From Flavobacteriaceae bacterium (GTDB lineage Bacteria > Bacteroidota > Bacteroidia > Flavobacteriales > Flavobacteriaceae): 38,259 nucleotides of DNA. Below the pieces are notes generated by a model. That model did no database searches and was not told where the DNA came from. It saw nothing but the letters and a program-made list of their open reading frames with translations. The translations under genes and the position numbers were made by a program. This document shows positions 25,297 to 34,051 of the stretch, one piece after another. The DNA lies in the NCBI GenBank assembly GCA_022565635.1, contig JAIUMH010000011.1, positions 1-38,259 on the forward strand, written 5' to 3'. Position 1 is the first letter of the stretch, and each line of letters starts with the position of its first letter.

Positions 25297-26334
25297 ATGG
25301 ACACATTATTTGGTTTAGATTATCCAACTTGGTGGTTTTTAGTAGTTGGTGGCTTGTTTTCTGGATACGCTATTTTAGATGGCTTTGATTTTGGTGCTGG
25401 CGCTTGGCATTTGTTTTTCAAGAAAAATAAAAGTAGAGAAACTGCACTAAAAGCTATTGATCCTACTTGGCATGGTAATGAGGTTTGGTTAGTTATTGGC
25501 GGTGGTACTTTGTTTGCAGGGTTTCCTGTGTTTTACGGTACCTTATTTTCTGCCATGTACACTCCTTTTATCCTGTTTTTACTTTTTATTATTTTTAGAG
25601 GCATTTCAATTAAGTTTAGAAATATGGAAGAAATGCCTTGGTGGAGAAAAATGTGGGATTGGAGTTATTCTATTTCTAGCATAATGCTTGCTTTTTTGTT
25701 GGGTGTGGTCTTAGGTAACATTCTTAACGGCATGCCTTTAGATGAAAATTTTGAATACACCGGTCGTGGTTTCTTTGAGTTCTTAAACCCTTTTTCTATA
25801 TTAGTTGGTATAACTAGTCTTGCTTTATTTATGATGCATGGCGCTATTTATCTATTACTAAAAACAGAAGGAAGCTTATACAAGCGTATACAAATATTTT
25901 TAAAAATTGGAATGCTGTTTTTTATAACTTCGTACATCGTTACTACAGCCTATGGAATCTTTAACTTAAATCACTTGTTAGAAGTTTTTACTGATCATAA
26001 AGTTTTGTTGATTGTACCATTTTTGGTTTTTTTAAGTATTGCCAATGTGCCTAGATTAGCCAGCAAAAGGAAATATGGATGGGCTTTTGTTTTTACTAGC
26101 TTAACTATTGCTTTACTTCTTGTTATAGTGGCGTTTGAATTATATCCACGTTTATTACTTTCTAACTCAAATATTGAAAATAGCATTACAATTTACAATG
26201 CAGCTGCTTCTACTAAAACCTTAAAAATTATGATGGGTTTTGTTGCTGTAGGTGGCCCATTAGTTCTGTTTTATAGTTATGTAGTTTATAGAACTTTTTG
26301 GGGGAAAGTAAAAATGGATAGTGATTCGTATTAA
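25297..26334 (+). CDS. cydB: Cytochrome bd oxidase subunit II
   Basis: 345 residues, all-helical membrane subunit that pairs with CydA. Family landmarks are YAILDGFDFGAGAWHLFF, DPTWHGNEVWLVIGGGTLFA and FPVFYGTLFSAMYTPFILFL, which lie in the conserved N-terminal half. The length is slightly below that of E. coli CydB (379). It is cotranscribed with cydA. No cydX-like small frame was seen in the 91 bases before the superoxide dismutase gene, nor any cydC/cydD assembly transporter next to it; the ABC gene at 21308 has no partner. Confidence 0.95.
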   Translation: MDTLFGLDYPTWWFLVVGGLFSGYAILDGFDFGAGAWHLFFKKNKSRETALKAIDPTWHGNEVWLVIGGGTLFAGFPVFYGTLFSAMYTPFILFLLFIIFRGISIKFRNMEEMPWWRKMWDWSYSISSIMLAFLLGVVLGNILNGMPLDENFEYTGRGFFEFLNPFSILVGITSLALFMMHGAIYLLLKTEGSLYKRIQIFLKIGMLFFITSYIVTTAYGIFNLNHLLEVFTDHKVLLIVPFLVFLSIANVPRLASKRKYGWAFVFTSLTIALLLVIVAFELYPRLLLSNSNIENSITIYNAAASTKTLKIMMGFVAVGGPLVLFYSYVVYRTFWGKVKMDSDSY

Positions 26335-26425
26335 AACTGATAAATATTTGATAAAAACGTCAACTTTAAGAAAATTAAAATAAATTACAATAACAAATTA
26401 AATACTTTAGTAACAAAAAACAATT

Positions 26426-27103
26426 ATGAGAAATTACTTTTTAATATTTAGCTTTATTTTTGCTTGCTTTAGTGCACAAGCACAATTTGAATTACCCAAA
26501 CTAGCCTATGCTACTGATGCGTTTTCTGATATTATTGATCAGGAAACAATGGAGATACATTATGGTAAACATCATCAAGGCTATACAAAAAATCTAAACG
26601 AAGCAATTAAAGAAGAAAAAGCGGTTAATCTTGAAATAGAACAAATTTTAAATAAAATCTCACGCTTTTCAACCAAGATGAGAAATAATGCAGGAGGATA
26701 TTACAATCATCAACTATTTTGGGATATTTTGACACCTCATCAAACTAAGCCAAGCCAGTCATTGATAACGGCTATAAAAAATGAATTTGGTTCTTTAAAT
26801 GAAATGATTGAGGAGATGAATACAAAAACAGCTAGTCAATTTGGTTCTGGCTGGGGATGGCTCATTGTTACCAAAAGTGGAAGTTTAAAAATTGTGACTA
26901 CAGCCAACCAAGATAACCCATTGATGGATGTAGTACCAACAGAAGACCAAGGAATTCCTATCATAGGAATTGATGTTTGGGAACATGCTTATTATTTAAA
27001 ATACCAAAACAAACGTGGAGCTTACCTAGAAAATATTTGGAATATTATCAATTGGGATAGTGTTAATGAACGATATAAAATAGCATTACAGACAAAAGGA
27101 TAA
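26426..27103 (+). CDS. Exported Fe/Mn superoxide dismutase
   Basis: 225 residues. The signal peptide MRNYFLIFSFIFACFSAQAQ ends in an AQA cleavage site, so the enzyme works outside the cytoplasm, unlike most Fe/Mn enzymes. The mature part converts superoxide to hydrogen peroxide and oxygen. Metal ligands are visible: His45 in IHYGKHHQGY, His95 in YYNHQLFW, and Asp183 and His187 in GIDVWEHAYYLKYQ. SGWGWLIV is also conserved. Iron versus manganese use cannot be decided from the motifs. It follows cydAB by 91 bases on the same strand and shares a theme of oxygen handling. It ends at a strong terminator. Confidence 0.93.
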   Translation: MRNYFLIFSFIFACFSAQAQFELPKLAYATDAFSDIIDQETMEIHYGKHHQGYTKNLNEAIKEEKAVNLEIEQILNKISRFSTKMRNNAGGYYNHQLFWDILTPHQTKPSQSLITAIKNEFGSLNEMIEEMNTKTASQFGSGWGWLIVTKSGSLKIVTTANQDNPLMDVVPTEDQGIPIIGIDVWEHAYYLKYQNKRGAYLENIWNIINWDSVNERYKIALQTKG

Positions 27104-27110
27104 TTTTTAA

Positions 27111-27147
27111 AAAAAATCCGTTTCTAATTTAGAAACGGATTTTTTTT
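27111..27147. terminator. Bidirectional terminator between sod and asnB
   Basis: TCCGTTTCT (27117-27125) pairs with AGAAACGGA (27131-27139) across AATTT. A six-base A run precedes it and seven or more T follow, so it works for both convergent genes. Confidence 0.9.
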
Positions 27148-27159
27148 GATTTAGTTTGA

Positions 27160-28734
27160 TTAATCAGCTTGATAAATAGAAAGTACCCTAGCTGAAGGAT
27201 CTGTCACTTCTCCACACCATTTAGGCAACCACTGGTAAGGAGTAAGTTGAAAGTGATTTATATAATTTTTCTGAAACAGTTTCATGTAATAATAAGCCTC
27301 TTTACTGGTTGGTTGAATATCAAATTCGTTGCCTCTCCTTTTAAATTCGTCATCAGAAATTAACAAATCTACATGCTCTTGTATAATTGTGCTCCATGAT
27401 TTGTTTTGACTACTTACACTATCTGAAAATCCATTTTTTCTTCGCCATAAAACCTCATCAGGAATAATTTGAGCATTAGCAAAAGCTTTTCTAATCAAGT
27501 ACTTTTCAATCTTTGTTGAATCAAACATTCTGTATTTTGCAGGAATAGACATATAATATTCAACAAAATCTTTAGCGGCAAATGGCACACGTGCCTCCAG
27601 ACCTGCATTAGAAATACAACGGTCTCCTCTTTTCATATCAAAAAACTGTATATCTCTCAATAAGCGTTTTGCTTCGTCCTGAAAGTCTGTAGACGATGGA
27701 GCGTTTTGAAAATACAAGTAAGATCCCATTTCATCTGCCGTTTCTCCAGAAAAAAGCACTTTTATAGATGTGTGTTGACGCACGTATTTAGCCACCAACT
27801 GATGACCAACAGAAGCCCTAATAGTGGTGACGTCATAACTTCCTAATAAGTAAACAGTTTGTTCTAGCTCACTTAAAAACTCTTCCTCGGTTGCGGTGAT
27901 AGAATGATGAATGCTACCTACATAATCGGCTACTTTTTGCGCGGCAATTAAATCTGGGCTTCCCTTTAATCCTATTGAAAAAGTAGTGAGTTTTTTACCT
28001 TGTTGATGTAATTCTTTAGCCAGAATTCCAGCAATCAAACTACTATCTAAGCCTCCGCTAAGTAAACAACCAATAGGACGCTCACTCATCATACGCTCCT
28101 TGACCGCATGCGTTAATTTATTTCTAATCTGATAAAGATAATCTGCTTCTGTAGCTTCTATTTCTTCAAAATTATGTTCATCATAAGCTATGATTTTATC
28201 CATTTTTGAAGACCAATAATGATGGGGAGGAAACTGCTTCAACTGCGCGCAAAAAGTTAAGGCTTTAGCTTCAGAAGCAAAAAATAGCTCGGTATCATCT
28301 GTCCCCATATACATCCCTCTGATGCCTAAATGATCTCTGGCGGCAAAGTATTCATTTGATGACTCGTCATATAAAACTAATGCAAATTCTCCATTTAATT
28401 CCTTCAAGGCTTGTTTTATGCCTACTTTTAAATATAAATCAATAATAACTTCGCAGTCAGATCCTGTTTTTAACTGAAAATTGTACTTATTTGCAATCTC
28501 TTTGTAGTTAAATATTTCAGCATTAGCGACTAACCAAACACCTTTTTTATACATGGGTTGATTGCCTTTTTTACTTAAGCCGTTAATTGCTAAACGGTGA
28601 AAGCCAAAATATGAATTTGTATTGACTTGTTTAAATTCTGTGGCATCTGGTCCACGGTGCTTAATCTTCATGAAAGATTCCATTAAAAATGAAATTGACT
28701 TCTTAGTTTGAATTGCTGTAAATATTCCACACAT
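27160..28734 (-). CDS. asnB: Asparagine synthetase B, glutamine-hydrolysing
   Basis: 524 residues. It makes asparagine from aspartate, ATP and glutamine. The N-terminal class II glutaminase domain starts with the nucleophile Cys2 in MCGIF and has IKHRGPDATEF, FHRLAING, NAEIFNYKEI and GSDCEVI. The synthetase domain has the PPi loop LLSGGLDSSLIAG and the acidic FSGETADEMGSYLYF. The C-terminus LPKWCGEVTDPSARVLSIY matches the E. coli AsnB/human ASNS type. Small departures from the norm are NAEIF for NGEIY, and GETADE for GEGSDE; the key Asn and Glu are kept, so activity is expected. The gene is divergent from an Lrp/AsnC-type regulator that probably controls it. Confidence 0.94.
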   Translation of the reverse strand: MCGIFTAIQTKKSISFLMESFMKIKHRGPDATEFKQVNTNSYFGFHRLAINGLSKKGNQPMYKKGVWLVANAEIFNYKEIANKYNFQLKTGSDCEVIIDLYLKVGIKQALKELNGEFALVLYDESSNEYFAARDHLGIRGMYMGTDDTELFFASEAKALTFCAQLKQFPPHHYWSSKMDKIIAYDEHNFEEIEATEADYLYQIRNKLTHAVKERMMSERPIGCLLSGGLDSSLIAGILAKELHQQGKKLTTFSIGLKGSPDLIAAQKVADYVGSIHHSITATEEEFLSELEQTVYLLGSYDVTTIRASVGHQLVAKYVRQHTSIKVLFSGETADEMGSYLYFQNAPSSTDFQDEAKRLLRDIQFFDMKRGDRCISNAGLEARVPFAAKDFVEYYMSIPAKYRMFDSTKIEKYLIRKAFANAQIIPDEVLWRRKNGFSDSVSSQNKSWSTIIQEHVDLLISDDEFKRRGNEFDIQPTSKEAYYYMKLFQKNYINHFQLTPYQWLPKWCGEVTDPSARVLSIYQAD

Positions 28735-28777
28735 GTTCTTTAAATTTTAAACAAATTAGGTGATTATGATTTAATAT

Positions 28778-28801
28778 ATCAATATTAATAACTAAATTGA
28801 T
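28778..28801. promoter_or_regulatory. Possible Lrp/AsnC operator between asnB and its regulator
   Basis: ATCAAT (28778-28783) and ATTGAT (28796-28801) form an inverted repeat with a 12-base spacer in the 110-base divergent region. The position suits autoregulation, but the repeat is short and AT-rich. Confidence 0.25.
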
Positions 28802-28814
28802 TGAAAAATTATAC

Positions 28815-28822
28815 TATATTTG
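28815..28822 (+). promoter_or_regulatory. Candidate -7 promoter box of the lrp-type gene
   Basis: TATATTTG fits TAnnTTTG, 22 bases before the ATG at 28845. TTG at 28797-28799 lies 15 bases upstream and may serve as the -33 element. Confidence 0.5.
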
Positions 28823-28844
28823 AGTTTTAATTAAAATTATTAAT

Positions 28845-29291
28845 ATGATTGATTCTACGGATCGAAAAATCTTAAACATTTTAAGTAAAGACGCAAAAGC
28901 TTCTTTAAAGTGGATTGGAAACGCTTGTAATTTAAGTGGTGCAGCGGTACACTTGAGGATAAAAAAACTAGAAGAACAGAAAATTATTACAGGTTCTAAG
29001 TCGGTTATAGACAACTACAAATTAGGGTACCAAACCCAGAGTTTTATAGGTATTTACTTTGATCGTGCTAACATGTATAAAAAAGTAAGCAAAGCTTTAT
29101 ATACAATTCCAGAAGTAGTTGAGTGCAATTATACAACAGGTAATTTTTCTTTATTAGTAAAAGTTGTTTGTAAGGATAATCAACATCTTACTCAGGTGTT
29201 GAGCGAAAAGATACAGGTAATAGAAGGTATTGCAAGAACTGAAACCTTCATATCACTTGAGCAAACCTTTAGCAGAAGCGTAGAGTATTAA
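28845..29291 (+). CDS. Lrp/AsnC-family transcription regulator
   Basis: 148 residues. The N-terminal winged helix (about 3-60) begins DSTDRKILNILSKDAKASLK and continues with the recognition region NLSGAAVHLRIKKLEEQKII. The C-terminal RAM domain (about 65-140), VSKALYTIPEVVECNYTTGN and FSLLVKVVCKD, binds amino acids and drives oligomerisation. The divergent asnB next door suggests it senses asparagine or a related amino acid, in the manner of E. coli AsnC and asnA. This is inference from context. Two hairpins follow its stop. Confidence 0.92.
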   Translation: MIDSTDRKILNILSKDAKASLKWIGNACNLSGAAVHLRIKKLEEQKIITGSKSVIDNYKLGYQTQSFIGIYFDRANMYKKVSKALYTIPEVVECNYTTGNFSLLVKVVCKDNQHLTQVLSEKIQVIEGIARTETFISLEQTFSRSVEY

Positions 29292-29351
29292 TGGAACGCT
29301 AATTCATACAAATTTACGCTACAAGTATGCTTGCTAAACTGAAGCTTGTTT

Positions 29352-29373
29352 AAAAAGCAAAATTGCTTTTTTT
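29352..29373 (+). terminator. Rho-independent terminator of the lrp-type gene
   Basis: AAAAAGCAA (29352-29360) pairs with TTGCTTTTT (29363-29371) and runs into further T. It lies 61 bases past the stop. The stem is A/T-rich and moderate in strength. Confidence 0.6.
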
Positions 29374-29461
29374 AGTGATGCTTTAGAAAATTTGTATTCT
29401 GAAAGTATTTGGAAGAAAAATGAATGACCTAAATAGCAATATAAATTTATTGATCAAACTA

Positions 29462-29499
29462 AAAAAGCCTTCTAAGTTTTATTCCTTAGAAGGCTTTTT
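29462..29499. terminator. Bidirectional terminator before the M1 peptidase gene end
   Basis: A 15-bp stem, AAAAAGCCTTCTAAG with CTTAGAAGGCTTTTT, has an 8-base loop. It lies 23 bases past the stop of the minus-strand peptidase gene and has A/T runs on both sides. The rest of 29292-29521 holds no gene that I can see. Confidence 0.9.
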
Positions 29500-29521
29500 G
29501 TATGTTTTACGGTAAAACTAA

Positions 29522-31834
29522 TTAATCTTTAGATTGTTTAAATTCATCAAATTCTGATTTATTTTCATCTGTTGGCCAAGCATTATTACTTAAATCAACA
29601 TCTGCTGTTTCAAGATCAGGATCTAGATTAATTTCAACAATTCTTTTGTTGGTTGCCAAAGTTTTAGAAACCTCTTTATCATTTAACCTCCAAACCTGAG
29701 CTGGGTAGGTAACTTTTTCTGATGTTCCGTCCTCATACGTATACTCTACAATAATTGGCATTACTAAACCTCCGGGTTTTTCAAAAACAATTTCATAAAA
29801 GTAACTAGGAATTTCCATGTTTCTTCTTTCCGCTTCATTGAAGTTATCTAAAATAAATTCATTTAACTTTGGAGCGTTTTCAAGCGGGTTATCTGTTAAC
29901 ATTGACTCATCAAAATCTTCACTACCAATTTCAAGAATATATACCGCATCTGCAGTTCCAGGGTAATTTTCTGGATCTGTAATGCCATACTGAGCTAACA
30001 ATTCTTTAGCTTCTTTTGTAGGTGTATTGGTTGGAATGTACGTTTTCACCCCTTTAATTCCAATATCTACATAATCTGTAGAATAAAACCATCCACGCCA
30101 AAACCAGTCTAAATCTACAGCAGAAGCATCTTCCATTGTTCTAAAAAAGTCGTCTGGTGTAGGATGCTTAAACATCCAACGCTGTGCATAAGTTTTGAAA
30201 GCATAATCAAATAAATCGGGTCCCATAATAGTTTCCCTTAATATATTAAGAGCAGTTGCAGGTTTACCGTAGGCGTTATTTCCTAATTGATAAACATTTT
30301 CTGGATTAGACATAATTGGAGATATAAAATCCTGATTTCCTTTCATATAATCTACAATTTGGCTTGGTTTTCCTCTTCTTGAAGGATAATTATCATACCC
30401 TTTAATGGCTTCTGGGTGTTTTTCTCCAAATTCTTGCTCAGTTAAATACTGCATGAATGTGTTCAAACCTTCATCCATCCATCCCCATTGGCGTTCATCA
30501 GAATTTACAATCATAGGGAAATAATTGTGTCCAACCTCATGAATAATTACGCTAATCATTCCAAATTTAACTCGGTCAGAATAATTGCCTTGTGCGTCTG
30601 GTCTTCCATAATTCCAACAAATCATTGGGTATTCCATACCTTGATTTTTGGCATGAACAGAAATGGCTTTGTGGTAAGGATAATCAAACGTATATTTACT
30701 GTAGGTCTCTAAAGTAGCGGCAACTGCTTTAGTTGACCATTCTTCCCAAAGAGGATTACCTTCTTTTGGATACAATGAAATAGCCATAACCTCACGATCA
30801 CCAACCTTAACATTCATAGCGTCATAAATAAACTTTCTAGAGGTAGCAAAAGCAAAATCTCTTACCATTTCTGCTTTCCACTGCCAAGTTTTTGTTTCTT
30901 CTGCAAATCCTTTCTCTGCTTTTTCTGCTTCTTCTTGAGTAACAATCATTACTGGCTCATCAAATGAAGATTGAGCTTCTTTATAACGATTCATCATTTC
31001 TTTGGTAAAAACCTTTTTACGATTGGCTAATTCTCCTGTAGCTTCCATTATGTGATCTGCAGGAACTGTAATGTTTACCTCATAATTTCCAAAAGGAAGC
31101 GCCCATTCACCATTCCCCCAAAATTGGTAATTTTGCCAACCTTCTACATCATTATAAACCGCCATTCTAGGGAAAAATTGAGCAATTACATAGGCGTTAT
31201 TTCCATCTTCTTCAAAATGTTCATATCCTGATCTTGCACGATTAGTAACGTGATTATTCACTAAATAATTCCATTCAATTTCAAAAGTATAACTTTCTCC
31301 GGGTTGAAGGGGTTCTTCCATATCAACTCGCATCATAGTCCAATTAATTTTATGAGGCAAAGGAGATCCGTTTTTAGTAACAGAACTAATTGTAAAACCA
31401 CCATCAAACTCTTCGCCCAAATAGGTTTCAACAAAATTATCTGGCATCATTAAAGGGTCATATCCTTTACCATCTTTTTCTTTGGCTATACTACCTTTTT
31501 CTCTAATATTTTGATCCAACTGCATCCATAAATATTCAAGTACGTTGGGAGAATGATTGGTATAAGTTATAGTTGCCTTACCTTCAATGCGTTGAGTTTT
31601 ATCATCTAAAACTATGTCCATTTCATAATCTGCCGTGTTTTGGTAATATTCATGTCCTGGCGCTCCTGAGGCAGTTCTAAATGAATTAGGCGTTGCCAAT
31701 AAGTCATACATTTGTCTAAACTTATTTTCATTCATTTTTCCTTGCTGTGGCTCATCTTTATCCTCTTGAGCAAAGTTTGCTTGAACTGCAAACAACAAAA
31801 TAAATGATGATAAAAGAATACTTAATTTATTCAT
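29522..31834 (-). CDS. Exported M1-family zinc metallopeptidase
   Basis: 770 residues. The signal peptide is about MNKLSILLSSFILLFAVQANFA. An aminopeptidase-N-like beta domain comes first. The catalytic domain has the zinc motif HEVGH (His432, Glu433, His436) and the third ligand Glu455 in WGWMDEGLNTF, the HEXXH-18-E pattern of M1 enzymes. GMEYPMICWN stands in place of the usual GAMEN exopeptidase motif. The C-terminal part (about 600-760) is beta-rich. It probably trims peptides in the periplasm or at the surface. It is the last gene of a three-gene operon, 52 bases after the DUF6702 gene. Confidence 0.93.
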   Translation of the reverse strand: MNKLSILLSSFILLFAVQANFAQEDKDEPQQGKMNENKFRQMYDLLATPNSFRTASGAPGHEYYQNTADYEMDIVLDDKTQRIEGKATITYTNHSPNVLEYLWMQLDQNIREKGSIAKEKDGKGYDPLMMPDNFVETYLGEEFDGGFTISSVTKNGSPLPHKINWTMMRVDMEEPLQPGESYTFEIEWNYLVNNHVTNRARSGYEHFEEDGNNAYVIAQFFPRMAVYNDVEGWQNYQFWGNGEWALPFGNYEVNITVPADHIMEATGELANRKKVFTKEMMNRYKEAQSSFDEPVMIVTQEEAEKAEKGFAEETKTWQWKAEMVRDFAFATSRKFIYDAMNVKVGDREVMAISLYPKEGNPLWEEWSTKAVAATLETYSKYTFDYPYHKAISVHAKNQGMEYPMICWNYGRPDAQGNYSDRVKFGMISVIIHEVGHNYFPMIVNSDERQWGWMDEGLNTFMQYLTEQEFGEKHPEAIKGYDNYPSRRGKPSQIVDYMKGNQDFISPIMSNPENVYQLGNNAYGKPATALNILRETIMGPDLFDYAFKTYAQRWMFKHPTPDDFFRTMEDASAVDLDWFWRGWFYSTDYVDIGIKGVKTYIPTNTPTKEAKELLAQYGITDPENYPGTADAVYILEIGSEDFDESMLTDNPLENAPKLNEFILDNFNEAERRNMEIPSYFYEIVFEKPGGLVMPIIVEYTYEDGTSEKVTYPAQVWRLNDKEVSKTLATNKRIVEINLDPDLETADVDLSNNAWPTDENKSEFDEFKQSKD

Positions 31835-31886
31835 AGGTTAAAATTTTGATTGCTAAAATACTTAATTGATGCAGGTATTTAAAATG

Positions 31887-32393
31887 TTAATTAAACTTTA
31901 ACAATGCTTTTGGGTCTGATTTTACAATTATGGCGCTTTTGGTTTTCCCGTCTTTTTTAAAATGAATTAAATTTTTTTGGTCGTCAAACAAATCGGTTAG
32001 AATAAGATTGCTAATTTCTACTTTATTAAAATCTTCAACATCATTCACTTCAACAAAAAAATGTATTTGATCATGCACGTATTTTTTACCTATATAGGTA
32101 AGTTTTTGCTTTTCATCATCTAATTGAAGTTTAAATTTGGCGTAGATATATTTTTCAATTAATCGGTCTGCATTAGCTGTTTCGCTTTCAGGAGACAAAA
32201 TAACCTCTTCTTGGTACCGTAGTTTTAAAATATCTTCAAAATCATCAGCAAATACCTTAGAAATAATTTGAACACTTTTTAAATCCTCCCGGTATTCAAA
32301 ATTTGTAACACTAACGTAAAATTTATGCATTATAAAAGAACAAACACCAAAAAACAATAAGGCAATCAAGAAAAATTTAAAAAATCTTTTCAA
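31887..32393 (-). CDS. DUF6702-type exported protein
   Basis: 168 residues with an N-terminal hydrophobic segment (FFKFFLIALLFFGVCSFI), which is a signal peptide or anchor. The following HKFYVSVTNFEYREDLKSVQ is the start of the DUF6702 domain that is common in Bacteroidota. VFADDFEDILKLRY and LTYIGKKYVHDQIHFFVEV continue it. The function is unknown. It starts 2 bases after the upstream gene stop and is followed by the M1 peptidase, an arrangement that suggests a shared envelope role. Confidence 0.82.
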   Translation of the reverse strand: MKRFFKFFLIALLFFGVCSFIMHKFYVSVTNFEYREDLKSVQIISKVFADDFEDILKLRYQEEVILSPESETANADRLIEKYIYAKFKLQLDDEKQKLTYIGKKYVHDQIHFFVEVNDVEDFNKVEISNLILTDLFDDQKNLIHFKKDGKTKSAIIVKSDPKALLKFN

Positions 32394-32395
32394 AA

Positions 32396-33181
32396 TTAAT
32401 TTTTATTTAAATTTTTAAACATTACAGATTTGGTAACAAGAAATTCTATAAGTTCTAGCTCATGCTTTTCTTCTAACATGGTTTGTGAAAGCCCGTTGTC
32501 TTGCGCAAAATAAATAAACTGATTAATTTTGCTTCGCTCTATATTAAGGTATTCATTAAAAAACTCGTCATCATACATTTTTCTAATGGTAACATCTAAA
32601 TCTTCGGGCACCTCTTTATTGTTTTTAGTTCGCTTAAAAATAGCTCTAAAAACATTTGCCACATCTAAACCATATTCTACAAATTGCTCATCTACTACAG
32701 CTTTAGTTATAGGACTTCTACTATCCTTAGCAAAGTCTCCTTCATAGGCAAAAATCGCTTTTTTTGCATCTTCGCTTACTCCCTGAAAATCGGTAATTTT
32801 TACACGTGCAACATCAACTTCAATATTTCCACTTAAATCATAAGGGCGAACGTAAACATCATCAAGAGGCTCAACTGACTCCCTTAAAGAGACGGTTATT
32901 TTTTTAGCCTCAACAATATTTTCATCAACCATAAGCTTAAAATCTTCATACTGTAAGGCAGAAAAAATTAATTCATCACCATTTTTTACTAAAATAGCAA
33001 ACTTTCCTATATCGTCTGTTAAGACACCTTTTCCCAAATTAACATTATATACATGAATGCCTTTAGCTTCAGCATCTAAAGGTACATTTACTTTTCCTTG
33101 AATAATAATTCTGTTTTCCTGGTTTTGTGCAAACAAGCCAAAAAAACTAAGTAAGCAAAGTAAGCTCAATATTTTCTTCAT
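32396..33181 (-). CDS. Exported protein with carboxypeptidase-regulatory-like domain
   Basis: 261 residues. The signal peptide MKKILSLLCLLSFFGLFAQ is followed by a carboxypeptidase-regulatory-like domain (about 24-105): IIIQGKVNVPLDAEAKGIHV, LTDDIGKFAILVKNGDELIF. The rest is helical and charged, with no recognised family. It is the first gene of the operon with DUF6702 and the M1 peptidase; the 168 bases upstream (33182-33349) show no promoter match that I trust. A helper or anchor for the peptidase is possible but unproven. Confidence 0.8.
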   Translation of the reverse strand: MKKILSLLCLLSFFGLFAQNQENRIIIQGKVNVPLDAEAKGIHVYNVNLGKGVLTDDIGKFAILVKNGDELIFSALQYEDFKLMVDENIVEAKKITVSLRESVEPLDDVYVRPYDLSGNIEVDVARVKITDFQGVSEDAKKAIFAYEGDFAKDSRSPITKAVVDEQFVEYGLDVANVFRAIFKRTKNNKEVPEDLDVTIRKMYDDEFFNEYLNIERSKINQFIYFAQDNGLSQTMLEEKHELELIEFLVTKSVMFKNLNKN

Positions 33182-33349
33182 AAGTCTGATTTTATTAAAT
33201 GCAAAAAAACAACTTTAAAACCTAAAAAAACATTTATTTCATCAAATAAATTGCTTTGTTAAATATGCTTTAAATCATCAACAATATAAAACTTTTCATT
33301 TTAATTGCGGTTATGCAAACAGAAAATTAACTAAAAATATCAAATAGGT

Positions 33350-34051
33350 ATGAAATGTATCATTGCCAGCACATCTACCCTTCACGGTTCAAGTTATTTA
33401 GCTTATTTATTACCAGAAATTCAAAATTTCTTTTCTCTACCTAAGCAACTATTATTTATTCCTTATGCAAGACCTGGAGGTATCTCTTATACTGAATACA
33501 CCCAAAAAGCAAAAACCGCATTTCAACAAATTGGTGTAGATGTAAAAGGTATTCATGAATTTTCTTCTCCTCAAAAAGCCATTGAAGAGGCTCAATTTAT
33601 TTTTACTGGGGGAGGAAACACATTTTTATTGGTAAAAACACTTCATGAATTAAATGTAATGCAAACCCTCAAAAATGCCATTATAAAAGGTACTAACTAC
33701 TTAGGCACTAGTGCAGGAAGTAATATTTGTGGTGTAAATATGAAAACCACCAATGATATGCCTATTGTTTATCCGCCTTCATTCAACACATTACAAATTT
33801 TAAATTTCAATATCAATCCTCATTATTTAGACCCTCAGCCCAACAGCACACATAAAGGAGAAACAAGAGAAACAAGAATTATTGAGTTTTTACATCAAAA
33901 TACCACTCCAGTAATTGGATTAAGAGAAGGAAGCTGGATAGAAGTTAATCACAAAGAAATTCACCTTAGAGGAAAACTAAAGGCCCGTATTTTTGAATCG
34001 CCAAATCAAATTTACGAAATTCAACCCAATCACTCACTAAAAAATCTTTAA
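33350..34051 (+). CDS. pepE: Peptidase E (alpha-aspartyl dipeptidase, S51)
   Basis: 233 residues, normal length. It is a cytoplasmic serine peptidase that cleaves dipeptides with N-terminal aspartate. The triad is visible by analogy with Salmonella PepE: Ser121 in LGTSAGSNIC, Asp136 in TTNDMPIV and His158 in FNINPHYLD. FTGGGNTFLLV and PYARPG are further family marks. It overlaps glsA by one base (TAATG at the junction), so the two are translationally coupled. Together they free aspartate and glutamate for metabolism. Confidence 0.94.
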   Translation: MKCIIASTSTLHGSSYLAYLLPEIQNFFSLPKQLLFIPYARPGGISYTEYTQKAKTAFQQIGVDVKGIHEFSSPQKAIEEAQFIFTGGGNTFLLVKTLHELNVMQTLKNAIIKGTNYLGTSAGSNICGVNMKTTNDMPIVYPPSFNTLQILNFNINPHYLDPQPNSTHKGETRETRIIEFLHQNTTPVIGLREGSWIEVNHKEIHLRGKLKARIFESPNQIYEIQPNHSLKNL

